From NCBI GenBank assembly GCA_949825065.1, contig OX463859.1, positions 22,523,847 through 22,587,846 on the forward strand: a DNA stretch of 64,000 nucleotides, written 5' to 3'. The stretch's first letter is position 1. Every line of letters begins with the position of its first letter. The stretch comes from Odontocerum albicorne. Taxonomy: Eukaryota > Arthropoda > Insecta > Trichoptera > Odontoceridae. This document shows positions 33,601 to 44,886 of this stretch, piece after piece. The notes below the pieces were generated by a model. That model saw only the letters and a program-made list of their open reading frames with translations, was not told where the DNA came from and did no database searches. A program made the translations under genes and the position numbers.

Positions 33601-34939
33601 ATACTCCTACTCCTTGTTAAATCTAGTGCTTGTTATATCCCACAATGTCCCGCACATAACTATCAAAAACACATCACACTCAACAGTTTACACATATTTT
33701 ACTATAATTTATCCCTCCTATAAGCCCAAGTACTCAAACTCCGTTATAACAACAAATATACTCGTAGAACAAGTTTTCTTCACAAGTATGAACTTTTTTG
33801 AACAAAAAAGTTTTTTTTTACTTTTTTATTTAAGTAGCACTAAGACACATATGTACATTCTTCTTTATAATAATACCTAAATTTTACTCTTATTCTAATA
33901 ATTTCGATTTCGTTTAATAAACAAAAAAAATAAGATAAATTATTTAAACAACACAATACTACTTTAACAAACGCAACATCAAAGATTTAAACTATTCAGC
34001 AAATAACAACCCTGAAACGTTTTTCGAAAAAAAGAAACACGATAAAAGTGTTCCCATTACAGCCCGTAAGGTATAAATTTCAGGAAAACTCCACAAATGG
34101 GTGGATTTTTTCCGCTTAATATATCCAAATGAGAATAGTTCCATCGTGATGGCCTGGGGCATGTTGAACTAACTAAAATGAATGACGTATAAAACAATTT
34201 GAATGAAACGAAATTGAATCCATATTTTACGAGCTTTCGCCAACCCATTTTTTTTTGCCTAGGCGGGACGAAACTTTTAGCGATATTTTGTTAAAAAAAA
34301 AACATTCTGGGTTATTTTTGTTGACCAAGTGTATTTTAATTAAAACCTGCCTTGAAATTAAAAAAAAGACCTTGTTTAAGTTATTTTCTTTCTTTCTAAT
34401 TTTAGTTTATTGAGTGAAAAATATTTTAAAGTAAATAAAGTATCAACTTTATCATAATCAGTGTGATTAAAAGAATTAAAGTTTGTTATTCATTCTTGTT
34501 ATTTAAATGATTTACAATAGTGATCTACGAGGGTTAATAAAAAAAACGAGATTTTTTTTTAATTTTAGGGCATGTTTGTTTTTTTTTATTAATACCATTC
34601 TTTTTTCAAGTTGGCGACACTGTCTGTAATGTACGAGTACATTTCAATTTTAATTTCAACGTGACAAAAAGTTAAAATTATTTATACTACAAAGGTTTCA
34701 AAAATGTTAAATAAATGGCAAAAAGTATTTAAGTCGAGAGAATCTGGACTTTTCAGTTTCTGTGTTTTATATGTTAAAGGAAGACATAAACATTGTTGAA
34801 ATGAAAAGAAATATTATAAATGTACGCTGAAGAATAGAAAACGACGGATAGAAGTACAAAAAGCAGTGTATAATTACTTTTAAATTTTGCCTTTGTCGGA
34901 TATAATTATAAACGTGTTAACACAGAGTATTAAGATAGC
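33601..34939. other. Gene-free stretch
   Basis: AT-rich, with no recognisable genes. The open frame at 33581-33880 is Ser/Thr/Tyr/Ile-rich in the way expected for AT-rich noncoding DNA. Confidence 0.5.
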
Positions 34940-35020
34940 ATACATTAGACTCATGTCCTTTCTACCCGGGGATTGTGTGGTTGATTCCCGTCAGATTCCA
35001 GATTTAAAAAAAGTGAATTA
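34940..35020 (+). repeat. tRNA-like SINE head fragment
   Basis: ctacccggggattgtgtggt then gattcccgtcagattccaga and an A run, like the 3' half of SINE A/C heads. It is the target into which the next element inserted. Confidence 0.5.
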
Positions 35021-35383
35021 TGTTGTTTATAGTTAAGGCATTAACGTTGTGGAGGTTTAAAGACATTGTAATTTATTTTTAACAAACACTGTTTATTCCA
35101 CTTTTTTATGACGGTATAACCCTACCGGTTTCAAGGCTTTCACCTCATCTTCAGGGGAGCGTAAACAAGAATCATCTTCAGGGAAGCCTCATTGATTCAC
35201 TTTGTAATTTATTTTTAACAAACACTGTTTATTCCACTTTTTTATGACGGTATAACCCTACCGGTTTCAAGGCTTTCACCTCTTGTTTACGCTCCCCTGA
35301 AGATGAGGTGAAAGCCTTGAAACCGGAAGGGTTATACCGTCATAAAAAAGTGGAATAAACAGTGTTTGTTAAAAATAAATTAC
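35021..35383 (-). mobile_element. Palindromic PLE-derived unit P with extra half
   Basis: Three arms: a long reverse arm (tgttgtttatagttaaggca ... cctcatcttcaggggagcg), a second, shorter reverse arm beginning near 35199, and a forward arm (35305-35383) ending at the standard short-arm end aaataaattac. The second and third arms pair almost perfectly over about 80 bases around a 22-base loop. Flanked by the 12-bp repeat aaaagtgaatta (35009-35020 and 35384-35395). The near identity of arms suggests recent gene conversion or a young insertion. Confidence 0.9.
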
Positions 35384-35395
35384 AAAAGTGAATTA

Positions 35396-35682
35396 CATTC
35401 TCGATTCACTAAAGTAACATCTTTCAAGTCAGTTGGAAGAGATTGCTCCATAGCAATTAGCCCGCTAGATCATAATGTAATACAATATAATACTTTTGGA
35501 AGAACTCTTACGACAAATGAAAGGCAACGCACCCTGATCCATTCAAATAGTGCGTCCACATTAAATTACCTGTTGTTTTTTCACAAATTATATATTTATA
35601 AAATGTCTTGTCATATATAAATAAATAAATAAAAATTAATATATTTTAAAGTTTTTCATACGTTTAACTAAAAATCTTTTTA
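35396..35682. other. SINE A remnant and AT-rich DNA
   Basis: Continues the interrupted SINE: gttggaagagattgctccat at 35430-35450 matches the SINE A tail. The rest is AT-rich. Confidence 0.45.
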
Positions 35683-36420
35683 GACCAAACCAACCTGGTA
35701 TACTACCTAAAAACCAAGTAAACAAACCAACCTGATATACTACCTAAAACCAAGTAAACAAACCAACCTGGTATACTACCTAAAACGAAGTAAACAAACC
35801 AGCCTGATATACTACCTAAAACCAAGTAAACAGACCAACCTGGTACACTACCTAAAACCAAGTAAACAAACCAACCTGGTATACTACCTTAAACCAAGTA
35901 AACAGACCAACCTGATATACTACAATACCTAAAACCAAGTAAACAGACCAACCTGGCATAATACCTTAAACCAAGTAAACAAACCAACCTGGTATACTAC
36001 CTAAAACCAAGTAAACAAACCAGCCTGATATACTAACTAAAATCAAGTAAACAGACCAACCTGGCATACTACCTAAAACCTAGTAAACAAACCAACCTGG
36101 TATACTACCTTAAACCAAGTAAACAGACCAACCTGATTTACTACCTAAAACCAAGTAAACAGACCAACCTGATATACTACTTAAAACCAAGTAAACAGAC
36201 CAACCTGGTATACTACCTAAAACCATGTAAACAAACCAACTTGGTATACTACCTTAAACCAAGTAAACATACCAACCTGATATACTACCTAAAACCAAGT
36301 AAACAAACCAACCTGGTATTCTACCTAAAACCAAGTAAACAAACCAACCTGGTATACTACCTAAAACCAAGTAAACAAACCAACCTGATATACTACCTAA
36401 AACCAAGTAAACAACCAAAT
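35683..36420. repeat. Minisatellite, 36-bp unit, about 20 copies
   Basis: Head-to-tail units of accaacctggtatactacct plus aaaaccaagtaaacaa, with single-base variants (ggt/gat, aaa/aga). Because 36 is a multiple of three, open frames run through it: Y-Y-L-K-P-S-K-Q-T-N-L repeated on the plus strand and Y-L-V-L-G-S-I-x-G-W-F-V on the minus strand. There is no sign of expression or splice sites. No spacers, so not a CRISPR array. Confidence 0.97.
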
Positions 36421-36690
36421 CATCAAGTTTAAAAACAAATTTTCTAGAATATAAAATTGTATTTTCGAATGTGAAAAAGCCAAAGGGAATGAAACGTAAA
36501 AATACGCCAATCACATTCTGAAATATCTTGTCGAGATTCTCAATGCCATAAATGGCTCTCAAACATCGGTTTCCTCTTTGGTTATTGAATAAAATTTCTA
36601 AATATGGGAAAATATTTTGTCGAACAAGATGCCACCTTTCTTGTGTTAAATTTTGTTTAACTGAAAAAATTAAAACAATTTACAAATATT

Positions 36691-37024
36691 GTAATTTGTT
36701 TTTATCAAGTACTGTTTATTCCACTTTATGTAACGGTATAACCCTACCGGTTTCAAGGTCTTCCTCTCATCATCTAACAAGTATTGTTTGCGCTCCTCTG
36801 ATGATTACAATATCGTATACTATTCACCTCATATGTGTGTGCGTATGTCGTTACCAGTTCGAAAATAATTCAATCTTGTTTGTGCTCACCTGATAATGAG
36901 GGGAAAACCTTGAAACCGGTAGGGTTATACCGTTACATCAAGTGGAATAAACAGTGTTTGATAAAACAAATTACAATGTCTTTAAACTTCCGCAATGTTA
37001 ATGCCTTAATTATAAATAATATAT
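36691..37024 (+). mobile_element. Palindromic PLE-derived unit P carrying the PLE ORF end
   Basis: Short left arm starts gtaatttgtttttatcaagt; the centre holds an insertion with gcgtatgtcgttaccagttc and gaaaataattcaatcttgtt, nearly identical to the last codons and stop of the PLE endonuclease at 30700-30740; the long right arm ends gccttaattataaataata. The 14-bp repeat aatttacaaatatt flanks it (36677-36690, 37025-37038). Confidence 0.9.
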
Positions 37025-37038
37025 AATTTACAAATATT

Positions 37039-37679
37039 AAAAAATATTTTTGGATTCAAATTAGTTTGAATAGTTTTTTTGTTTGTAAAAACTCACAAAG
37101 CTTTGAGAAAAAAAAATCGTGCAAAATAGTAAAGCAGTACTTTCAAAGCTTTTTTAATTGATGACGAAGATATTAAGACTCCCATATATGGTAGATCTTA
37201 ACATAACTAGCGACAAAGAAAGAATTGCCCAAAATAACTACTTCTCGGTTGGTGCTACTCCTGAGTGTGAAAAAAATGGCAACAATTCGACAATTAAGGT
37301 AAAGTTTCTAGGCTGATTGAACTCTAAATATAGGCTTAGAGTTCAAGCAGCCCAGAAAAAGGTCAGCAACTTAGCGGAAACCTTCGGATGCAGAAAAACT
37401 ATCCCATAACGCCATAAGTTTAAATGGAGTTTCAGATTGAAAGAGTCAATCAGTACGAAGATGAACAAATGTATGGCTTAGTAGAAACCACTAAAGAAAT
37501 TATTGTCTCCATTTTCATAGCAGTACCACATAATCTAAAAGTAGCGTTTTATTCAGATGGTCGCCAAAATTGCGACTGGAAGAACGGACAAAATCATGAC
37601 TATTATATAAAAAAAACGTTGATTCATTTGTATGGTTTTCCTAAACTTATATCAAAATTGGTGGTGTAGATATGTTGAA
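37039..37679 (+). other. Unassigned region with an 82-codon open frame
   Basis: An open frame at 37424-37669 encodes a peptide with QYEDEQMYGLVETTKEIIVS and AFYSDGRQNCDW, whose composition is more protein-like than most frames here. Just upstream, 37310-37385 can be read as RLRVQAAQKKVSNLAETFG, which resembles the region after the polymerase domain of I/R1-type LINEs. I suspect an old LINE relic; the evidence is thin. Confidence 0.3.
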
Positions 37680-37860
37680 AAATATGACCGAAAAACAAAA
37701 CTGGGAAATAAAAATGTCTTCAGCCTCGTTAATCAAGCTTTCGGATTTAAAACTATTGGAGTAAGCGATGACCCGGCTGAGAAATGTCTTACTTAGTAGG
37801 GTATAGAGATTGTCGTCGATGTGCGTGTTTGTAATAATATCGCACACCAAGAGGTAACAA
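37680..37860 (-). repeat. SINE C body relic
   Basis: On the minus strand, tggttttaaatccgaaagct-like and gaggctgaagacattttt correspond to ggttctaaactcggaagctc and gaagctgaagacaataatgt of the plus-strand copy at 48895-49215. Confidence 0.55.
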
Positions 37861-39044
37861 TAACTCTTTTATATGATCCCTCGTGATCGAGTATGATTGT
37901 CGGTCATTCTATAAATGGAAGACACCTACATGTATTTTATTTATATTATGCATGCTGTTGCACTTCAGCGAACACAGAGTTTTAACAGATCAAACACAAA
38001 GTTTGTATAGAAATAAGACTAAACATCCAAGGTGAAGCTTTCGTTAAGCAAAGTTTTGTGTAGCGCTATTTTTGTATTGTCCAAATTCTGATGTCAGTGA
38101 TATAAAGAAGATCGCGATTTTTAATAACGCTTGTTGATGATGTTGATAAAAAGCGCTGCACAGTCGTACAATCTTCGCTTATTAGTTCGCTTTCACCGCT
38201 GGATCTACCCGTATTCCGTGTGCCGTCCACTTTCCAACCGGCCGTTGCGCCGCGCGCCGCCGCACGTCGTGTGAGGTGCTCTTTGCTCGGATCCGTCTCT
38301 ACTCACCGTTAGTGGGTCGGTACCGAGGCACGTTGCACACAGAAGCGTTATATGTACGGGTTATTTATCAAATAAACAACTAATAATTTATATTTTTATG
38401 CAAATGTTATAAAGTTCAAGAGGGTCCTTCTCTGAGATTTTTTCAATCTTATAATTTGTCTGAGAGACTAGTTATTCCATTTATATATTTTTTTAAATTG
38501 TTTTTAAGTATTTTATATATCTTCCATTGTTATACAACTAGATATTAGTTCTAAATTGGGTAAAATTTTTAAATTTGTTGATATTTTATATTTTGTTTAA
38601 TAAATATTGCGATGATTTGTAAAGAACGCTTAAGTGTCGAATGTCTTCCATATATTGTAAAAAAATATATAAACACTAATTGAGACCGATGCCTAAAGGT
38701 TTTAAAATCTGTGAGCGATAATTTCTAAGAAAAAGTTAACCTACATACTACTTATAACTTGATAACAATTCTTACAACTAATTATTAAGCAAGTACATGT
38801 CCACTCGTTTATGATACATGCATTCCATCACATTCACTCAGAGCTTGGTCCTCTCTGCTAATACTAGTGGATTAGTCAAGCAACAGATGATGCTTCGGGA
38901 GCCTGTGCTTGCTCTCGTAAGCACCCAGGGCAGCGATTAGAGGATTGCTGTGATCCCGTTGACCATCCTAGAACTTCACGATCCAAGCGAGGATGCGGTG
39001 TCGGCGTGAAGTCAGTTGAGGAAAAAATTTAACACTTCGTTGCA
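37861..39044. other. Gene-free, with a GC-rich island at 38180-38345
   Basis: The island (including ccggccgttgcgccgcgcg) stands out sharply in the AT-rich background. It has no convincing open frame, splice sites or terminal repeats. A promoter-proximal CpG-like island, the end of a DNA transposon or a relic of a GC-rich element are all possible. Confidence 0.4.
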
Positions 39045-39600
39045 AAACAATCTAGCTGGATTATGCCAGGTGGCAATATCTTCCAACCAACCAGACAAAA
39101 GTAAATAAAACCAGGTATATCATTTAGTTGCTAAAAATATTCAAATAATTATACATCTTTATAAAATTTAATGGACAGATACATTTTAAAGTGAAAGTAA
39201 GATATTGATGATATCAGGAAAAGCTAGGGAGGGTGAAGAGGAAAGAAAAATCAGGAATGCAACACGCTATATTTCTGACTAGAAATTAAGAGCTTTTTCA
39301 GTTGATTCTTAAAGCATGCCACGGACGGAACGAGTCAAACATTGGTTTGTAACTGGTTACAAAGTCCCGCTGCATGGACAGTGAAAGACAAAGTAAAAAA
39401 TAAGAGAGGTGAACTGTTTAGGCCAAGAAATAATCTCTGTTTGAACGAAGCGCAAGTCCATGATCGGAAAGACGCTGAAAATTTTTGGCAAGATAAGAGG
39501 GGATGGCGGGACAGTAAAGGATATCATACTATAGAGATTGTATGTTTTTTTCTTCGAAATTTTGAAAACAACTGTGCGTGTATTGGTTGATTGTGTGCAA
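39045..39600 (-). pseudogene. LINE K (Jockey/CR1-type) 3' coding end and UTR
   Basis: On the minus strand: ctcttatcttgccaaaaatt, ttcagcgtctttccgatcat, ctcaaacagagattat-like, then gcgggactttgtaaccagtt, gcatgctttaagaatcaact, gaaaaagctcttaatttcta and the UTR ending gccacctggcataatccag. The order is the same as at 51760-52260, with part of the UTR deleted. The frame at 39342-39590 on the other strand is antisense. Confidence 0.8.
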
Positions 39601-40249
39601 GTTATTGTACTTTGACTAGGACACAATCTTGACAATTCAAATCTAAAGATCTAATAGCAAAGATATTAAAGTTCCAATAAAATCGATCTGCAGATTTAAT
39701 CCGCTACAGCCTTTCCTTAGGCATTGTTTTGTTTTGTGCTGCTTTATAGCGCTAAAGAATCTTCAAAATCAGTTTGTCTTCTTCTTCATCGCATATTTAA
39801 TGATGAACGACGTGGTCACCTGTTACGTTCTGGACCATGTTCAATACAGCATTTAAACAGCATCCTGTTAACTTCTTTAATTGACTTGTTAATTTAATAA
39901 GATGCCTTTATCTTGATCACTTGCCCGTAACTATCTGTGATTACCAGCTTCTCTAGATTTTCGTTATTCTTTCTGGCAAAGTATTTCTGGAAAAGTGCAA
40001 AATTAAACTATGCTAGGATTTTTTTCCTTTATGTTGTCGAAAGTCTTTTGGATATCTCTAATTTATGAGTGAAAAAGACGTTGGTGTACATGGTAGTCCA
40101 TGGGATTACAGATAATTTGACTCCAATGTCCCATCTCAAAGGCATCTATCATGTATATTTTGTTTTTTCACATTGCCCATATAATGCTACAGAAAAACAT
40201 AACATAAACTAAAACAATCTAAGAATAAAATCAATCATACGGGGAATCC
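39601..40249. other. Gene-free stretch
   Basis: No feature recognised. Confidence 0.5.
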
Positions 40250-40330
40250 GCTAGAAATCGTACCTGGAGCACCCGCTTGACTAGCATGAATGCTAACCGT
40301 TTACCACGGCCTCCAACAAGGTAACACTTA
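40250..40330 (-). repeat. SINE D head (tRNA-derived)
   Basis: Minus strand: ggccgtggtaaacggttagc, attcatgctagtcaagcggg, then a damaged B box (aggtacgatttctagc). Same head as 31300-31385. Confidence 0.6.
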
Positions 40331-40424
40331 TTGAAGTTCTTGAAATAAATTTGATAATTTCTTTTACTTAGCCGTTGGTAAACGTGGTGAAATAAACCAT
40401 ACATACTGGTCAAAAAAGAGCAGC

Positions 40425-40818
40425 GTCTCTCCGATGATGGACTTGCACTCCGCTCAAGCAGATATTGCCTCTAGGTGTTTCACCACCCATGAATTCTTTG
40501 GTCTTCCTCTGGTTGTTATTCGAGAAAGATCCATGGAGATTGCCTGGTTCACAATGTGATCGGGTGCTCTGCGTCCAACGTGCCCATACCATATCAATTG
40601 CCTTTCCTCCGTCTTACTGTTGATGTCTGTAACACCTAGGCTTCCACAAATGCGTGAGCTTTTTATTTTGTCTCCTAGGGACACACCAGTTGACCATCTT
40701 AGCATGCGCATTTCAGCAGTTTCTAGTTGCCTACAGTAAGAGTTATACATCATCCAGCATTCGGAGCCATAGAGGAGTGCGGGTCTGACAATCGTTTGGT
40801 ATACTTTTCCTTTTAACT
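40425..40818 (-). pseudogene. LINE R (RTE-type) fragment, young copy
   Basis: Minus strand reads VYQTIVRPALLYGSECWMMY, RQLETAEMRMLRWSTGVSLG, SRICGSLGVTDINSKTEE, WYGHVGRRAPDHIVNQAI and TTRGRPKNSW with the frame nearly intact. It differs from the plus-strand copy at 56870-57220 at only a few per cent of bases. The fragment begins in mid-gene at 40818 and lacks the GAA tail. Confidence 0.9.
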
Positions 40819-41130
40819 TTCATAGAAGATTATTTATCAAATCGGTTGACTTGAATTTGGCCACCAAACGTCGAATAGTTGACTCGGCAGGACGGTTGTG
40901 GCGAGGATAAAAATCGCGTAATGCGGGGAACGTTAATCGAACGGAGCACTAGTTTTGAAAATAAATTTTGATAATTTGCACACGTTGTTCAACGCTATAG
41001 CCTTCTATGGTAATTTGCCATATACTACTAAACAATTCACAACAAATGTGACAGATGTTGCTTTAACAACATGGCCGCTATAACCTAACAAATTTTGAGC
41101 GTCCCTATTGAAAGACCCTGTATATATTTT
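40819..41130 (-). pseudogene. Tc1/mariner-type transposase N-terminus (DUF4817-like helix-turn-helix)
   Basis: Minus-strand reading: IEGYSVEQRVQIIKIYFQN, one stop, then CSVRLTFPALRDFYPRHNRP and AESTIRRLVAKFKSTDLINN. The pattern EQR-x-x-I-x-x-Y-x-x-N, then R-x-x-R-x-F-Y-x-R-x-N-R-P-x-x-S-T-I-x-R-L-V-x-K-F is the DNA-binding helix-turn-helix found before the DDE_3 domain in insect mariner-like transposases. The right end acagggtctttcaatagggacg (reverse) at about 41105-41125 looks like a terminal repeat. The catalytic domain is missing; the sequence is cut where the LINE R fragment starts. Confidence 0.8.
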
Positions 41131-42334
41131 ATAGGTCTATACTATTAAATAATAATAATCATTATTGTTATATAAATAATATCAATGACATGTACATACA
41201 ATAAATGACATAAAAATTGCTAAATGATTATTCAAGTCACAAGTGCAAGTAACTTAAGGAAAATATAGCTACATCAAATAAACTAGATTTTGAAAAAAGG
41301 AAAAGTGAGAAGTGTTAAATTATAAAACATTGTGTAAGACGAGATTTATGAGTGTGGAGGAGGAACAAGTTGTGTGGTTGAATACAAAAGTTTAAAGATT
41401 GTTGATGGTAAGTATATATATGTACGTATTATTATTATTAGTATTTTTTTATAATGTTATTATTTCAACGATACCAAAAGCCTCTTTTACAACCTTAATG
41501 TGTCAAATGGAAATCGATTGTTAAATTGTTGAGACTTAATTTCGACACATTAAATTGTCCTGAATTTATTTTTTTCATATTAATTGTATTATATTAACTC
41601 ATTTATATAAATAGTAACTAATTTGCTAGCACAAATCATCCTAGTTTGGTTGTATTGCCTATTAAAAAAAATAATTAATAAAAAAGTTTGGATTAATAAA
41701 TTTCACAAGCATTCCTCACGCAGACTATCACGCTAGTGATGTTCACTGGTGCCAGTGAGAAGTTCCGCCCGTTCCGGCGATCAGAGGCATCGACCCAGTT
41801 CCATAGGCGAGTATTAGCACCGCTGATTACTGGCACACGTACCCACTCACGCGACTAGCTCCAGTCTCTTGCAACGGTTTCCAATTGTTTTTTTTTACAT
41901 CTCCGTTTTTTCTTTACATTAATTTTATTCTTTCTATCCGAATTGGCACCTCTTGATGCATATTGATTCGGACTGGTTACTAGGGTTGTACTTTCTTTAG
42001 ACGCATTTTTACGCATTGTCTATAAACTGATTTTGTTTTTAATTTATCAAAGATTTTGACTTTAACTTTGTGGAACTTCATATTACTATATGTAATGATA
42101 AATAACTTATTTCGCTACTAATAATAATCCCCAGAACATGTATTTCAACCTCCTATCTCGAGACTTTCTCCTCTTTAAAGAGAGCCTCGGGATCGAATGT
42201 AGAAACATGTGAAGCGGTGATTAATGTTATAAATTGAATCGCAAAGATTTTTTTACTAAATATTATTCAATGGAGTTCTTTATTATTAATAATTTGTATG
42301 AAATTCATGAACATTTTAATGAACATCCATTTAA
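41131..42334. other. Gene-free, with a GC-richer island at 41730-41880
   Basis: AT-rich except for an island beginning tagtgatgttcactggtgcc and containing gttccggcgatcagaggcat. Its first bases form a small palindrome and could be a transposon end, but no partner end was found. Confidence 0.4.
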
Positions 42335-42775
42335 GTGTTTACAATTATTATATGGAGTGAAATCATGGACCCTGAAAGTTGGTAGTATGAACTGACTGGA
42401 AGCATTCGAAATGTGGATACACCGAAGAATGCTACGGATACCCTGGATGGATATGGTCAACAACACAAGCGTTCTTCAAAGAGCCAAAGTCGATAGAGAG
42501 TTGCTGACTAATATTAAAATCCGAAAGGTGTCATATTTGCGTCATGTACTTAGTGGAGCAAAGTACAAATTACTGCACCTGATCATCCAAGGCAAAATAG
42601 AGGGTCGAAGAGATGTTGGCAGGAGGCAAATCTACTGACTCCGCAATATACGTGATTGGACTGATATAAGGAGCGTTGGGGATCTTTTTCGGGCTGCCGG
42701 GGACAAAGATGCCTACTCCCAGGTGACAGTCAGCCTTGGGGAACCTGACATGACACTAGGAAGAAGAAGAATTTA
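42335..42775 (+). pseudogene. LINE R (RTE-type) C-terminal relic with GAA tail
   Basis: Reads (with one stop and frame breaks) MLRIPWMDMVNNTSVLQRAK, RELLTNIKIRKVSYLRHVL, IIQGKIEGRRDVGRRQI and LRNIRDWTDIRSVGDLFRAA, the typical last 110 residues of RTE-type proteins. Ends ctaggaagaagaagaatt, the 3' tail. A different subfamily from the 40.4 and 56.6 kb copies. Confidence 0.9.
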
Positions 42776-43796
42776 TAATTTGTACAAAAAATCATGAACA
42801 TTTTAATAAACAGCAATTAAAGTATATATAATTTGTACGAAAATCATGAAAATTTTAAGTAAAAAGAATGAGAGTGTTCATGTTTAACAATGAAATACAA
42901 AATTCATGAACACAATAATTAAAAACAATAAAAAGTTTAAAAAATTAACGGAAACATTAAAGTATGCGGAAGAGGGAAGAAAAATCGGAATTTAATAATA
43001 TTACATTACAAGCAAGAGTATATATATTTATGTATGTAAACATTTTTATATGTTTTTTTTAATATATGTATGTGTACATAAGGTTCAATGAATTCTTGAA
43101 AAAAAAACATGTTTGTTTACCTACACGATTTTCTTTACCTTCAAATACAGTATATCAAAACGCTTAAATGTAGATGAGCTATTTTTAGCACGAATATCCC
43201 TTAAGGTCAGGAGTGGCCAACCTTTTTGAGCCTAGTGCCAAAACCGTTATTGGATTATTGGATAATTGGATAAAATGCTTTAAACGATGCTCCAAAGTCC
43301 AGTGTTTGATTACAAACACTGCCACAAACTCTTTATCACTATAAACATTATTACATCACTTTATCACTATAAAAATTATTACATCACTATAAAAAATATT
43401 ATATAATACAGCCACCTTCCTATATTACACCCAATTTGTTTTTTTTTTTTTAATTTTTAATCTGTTAATAAAACAGGGAGCTCAAATCCCAAGTATAGCG
43501 TCCATGGGGAAAATCCACTCTCTAAATGGCGCCGTATAAATTGTCAATTTATAAGTAATTATTTATTTGTTGAATTATTTGTAAATTTGAAATAAAATAT
43601 GTATTATTGATAACGGTAATAAATTTTAAATAAAATACTTTGATCCATTAAGAACATACTTAAACCATTTTATTAAAACATTTATGATTATCATGATTAT
43701 TCACGAGACTCAATGTTTGATTTAATGAATGAAATTTTATATATTGCTGTTATGTATTTTTTCGTAGCCCCAACAGCATATCACTATCATTTCAAG
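42776..43796. other. Gene-free stretch
   Basis: Contains caggagtggccaaccttttt at 43207, similar to the start of many hAT elements, but without a matching second end; and at 43480-43560 a dispersed repeat piece (accatttagagagtgga type on the minus strand) shared with 46.9 kb. Confidence 0.4.
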
Positions 43797-44078
43797 ATAT
43801 ATGTATCAAGTATACTCTCGGTTTGCTAATAAGCTGTTACAGAACTCAAGCAAAGGATATTTCAAGAGGGCTGTGTCAAGTATAATCTCGGTTTGCTAAT
43901 AAGCTGTTAGAGAACTCAAGCAAAGGATAGATCAAGAGGTCTTTGTCAAGTTTACTCTCGGTTTGCTAATTAACTGTTACAAAACTCAAGCAAAGGATAT
44001 TTCAAGAGGTATGTGTCAAGTATACTCTCGGTTTGCTAATAAGCTGTTACAGAACTCAAGCAAAGGATATTTAGGTAT
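43797..44078. repeat. Tandem array, 70-bp unit, 4 copies
   Basis: The word ctcggtttgctaat recurs at 43817, 43887, 43957 and 44027, exactly 70 bases apart. Each unit also carries agctgttacagaactcaagc and aaggatatttcaagagg. Confidence 0.95.
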
Positions 44079-44089
44079 ACTTGATTTTA

Positions 44090-44190
44090 CCAACCCGGAA
44101 TCACAGTAGGAAAAATTAACACCATCTTAAATCGAATCCGGGACCTTGATTCATGAACCAAATGACATAACCACGAAACAATGAAGGCAG
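44090..44190 (-). repeat. SINE C head
   Basis: Minus strand: gtttcgtggttatgtcattt, ggttcatgaatcaaggtcc, B box ccggattcgatttaag. Matches the SINE C head at 13541 in spacing and wording. Confidence 0.55.
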
Positions 44191-44231
44191 ATAAATTCTA
44201 GCATCGATTTTTTTTAAATATATTATTCAGA

Positions 44232-44469
44232 GTTTAAGGCATTAACATTGTGGAGCTTTAAATAAATTATAATTTGTTTTATCAAACACTGTTTATTCCA
44301 CTTTATGTAACGGTATAACCCTACCGGTATCAAGGTCTTCACCTCATCATCAGGGGAGCACAAACAAGTCTTGTTTGTGCTCCCCTGATGATGAGAGGAA
44401 AACCTTGAAACCTGTAGAATTATACCGTCACATAAAGTGGAATAAAAAGTCTTTGATAAAACAAATTAC
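44232..44469 (-). mobile_element. Palindromic PLE-derived unit P, complete
   Basis: Long left arm starts ttaaggcattaacattgtgg and runs to cctcatcatcaggggagca; the short centre is caaacaagtcttgtttg; the forward arm runs from tgctcccctgatgatgagag to acaaattac. The two arms can pair over about 110 bases. One side shows aatatcataaata and the other aatatattatt, only a doubtful target duplication. Confidence 0.85.
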
Positions 44470-44714
44470 AATATCATAAATACAATTCATAACATACGAG
44501 TGTCACATTATGTACATGTACATATGATAAATAACTAAATAAATAAATATTATAAGTGATATTTTGAATATTACACGTAAAAATAAATATGTATTTGTAT
44601 TGTATTTTCTTTTTAATTGTTCTCTTTATCATTTTGGGTCACATTTAAATAAGATTTTTATATTTGAAAATAAATATTTTCTTGTTGTATTATTGTATAA
44701 CACTTTCATTGTAT

Positions 44715-44886
44715 TCAGGACTACGTGGCAATCTCTTCCAACTAACCAGAATGATGTTCAAGAGGCCCTAAGTGAAAACCAGACTGGAGATCCTTTTTAA
44801 AAAAAATGTGGGTTCCAGAGCGGATTGAATCCGCCACCTCCGGGTCGGCAGACAAGCATCTTACCAACAAGGCCACGGAGGTCGTC
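44715..44886 (-). repeat. SINE A, reference copy
   Basis: On the minus strand: cgacctccgtggccttgttg (A-box region), gtaagatgcttgtctgccga, B box gcggattcaatccgctctgg, a T/A bridge, then ccagtctggttttcacttag, ggcctcttgaaca and ggttagttggaagagattgc ending gccacgta. About 170 bases. The best-preserved SINE A here. Confidence 0.85.

Noticed and set aside
35683..36420. Possible CRISPR array
   Set aside because: Units are directly adjacent with no unique spacers, and the surroundings are eukaryotic.
36254..36562. 102-codon frame through the minisatellite with a repeated V-L-G-S-I-x-G-W peptide
   Set aside because: Explained by a repeat period divisible by three; no signal peptide, splice sites or codon bias.
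43207..43260. hAT element start (caggagtggccaacc)
   Set aside because: No matching second end or target duplication found within several kb.
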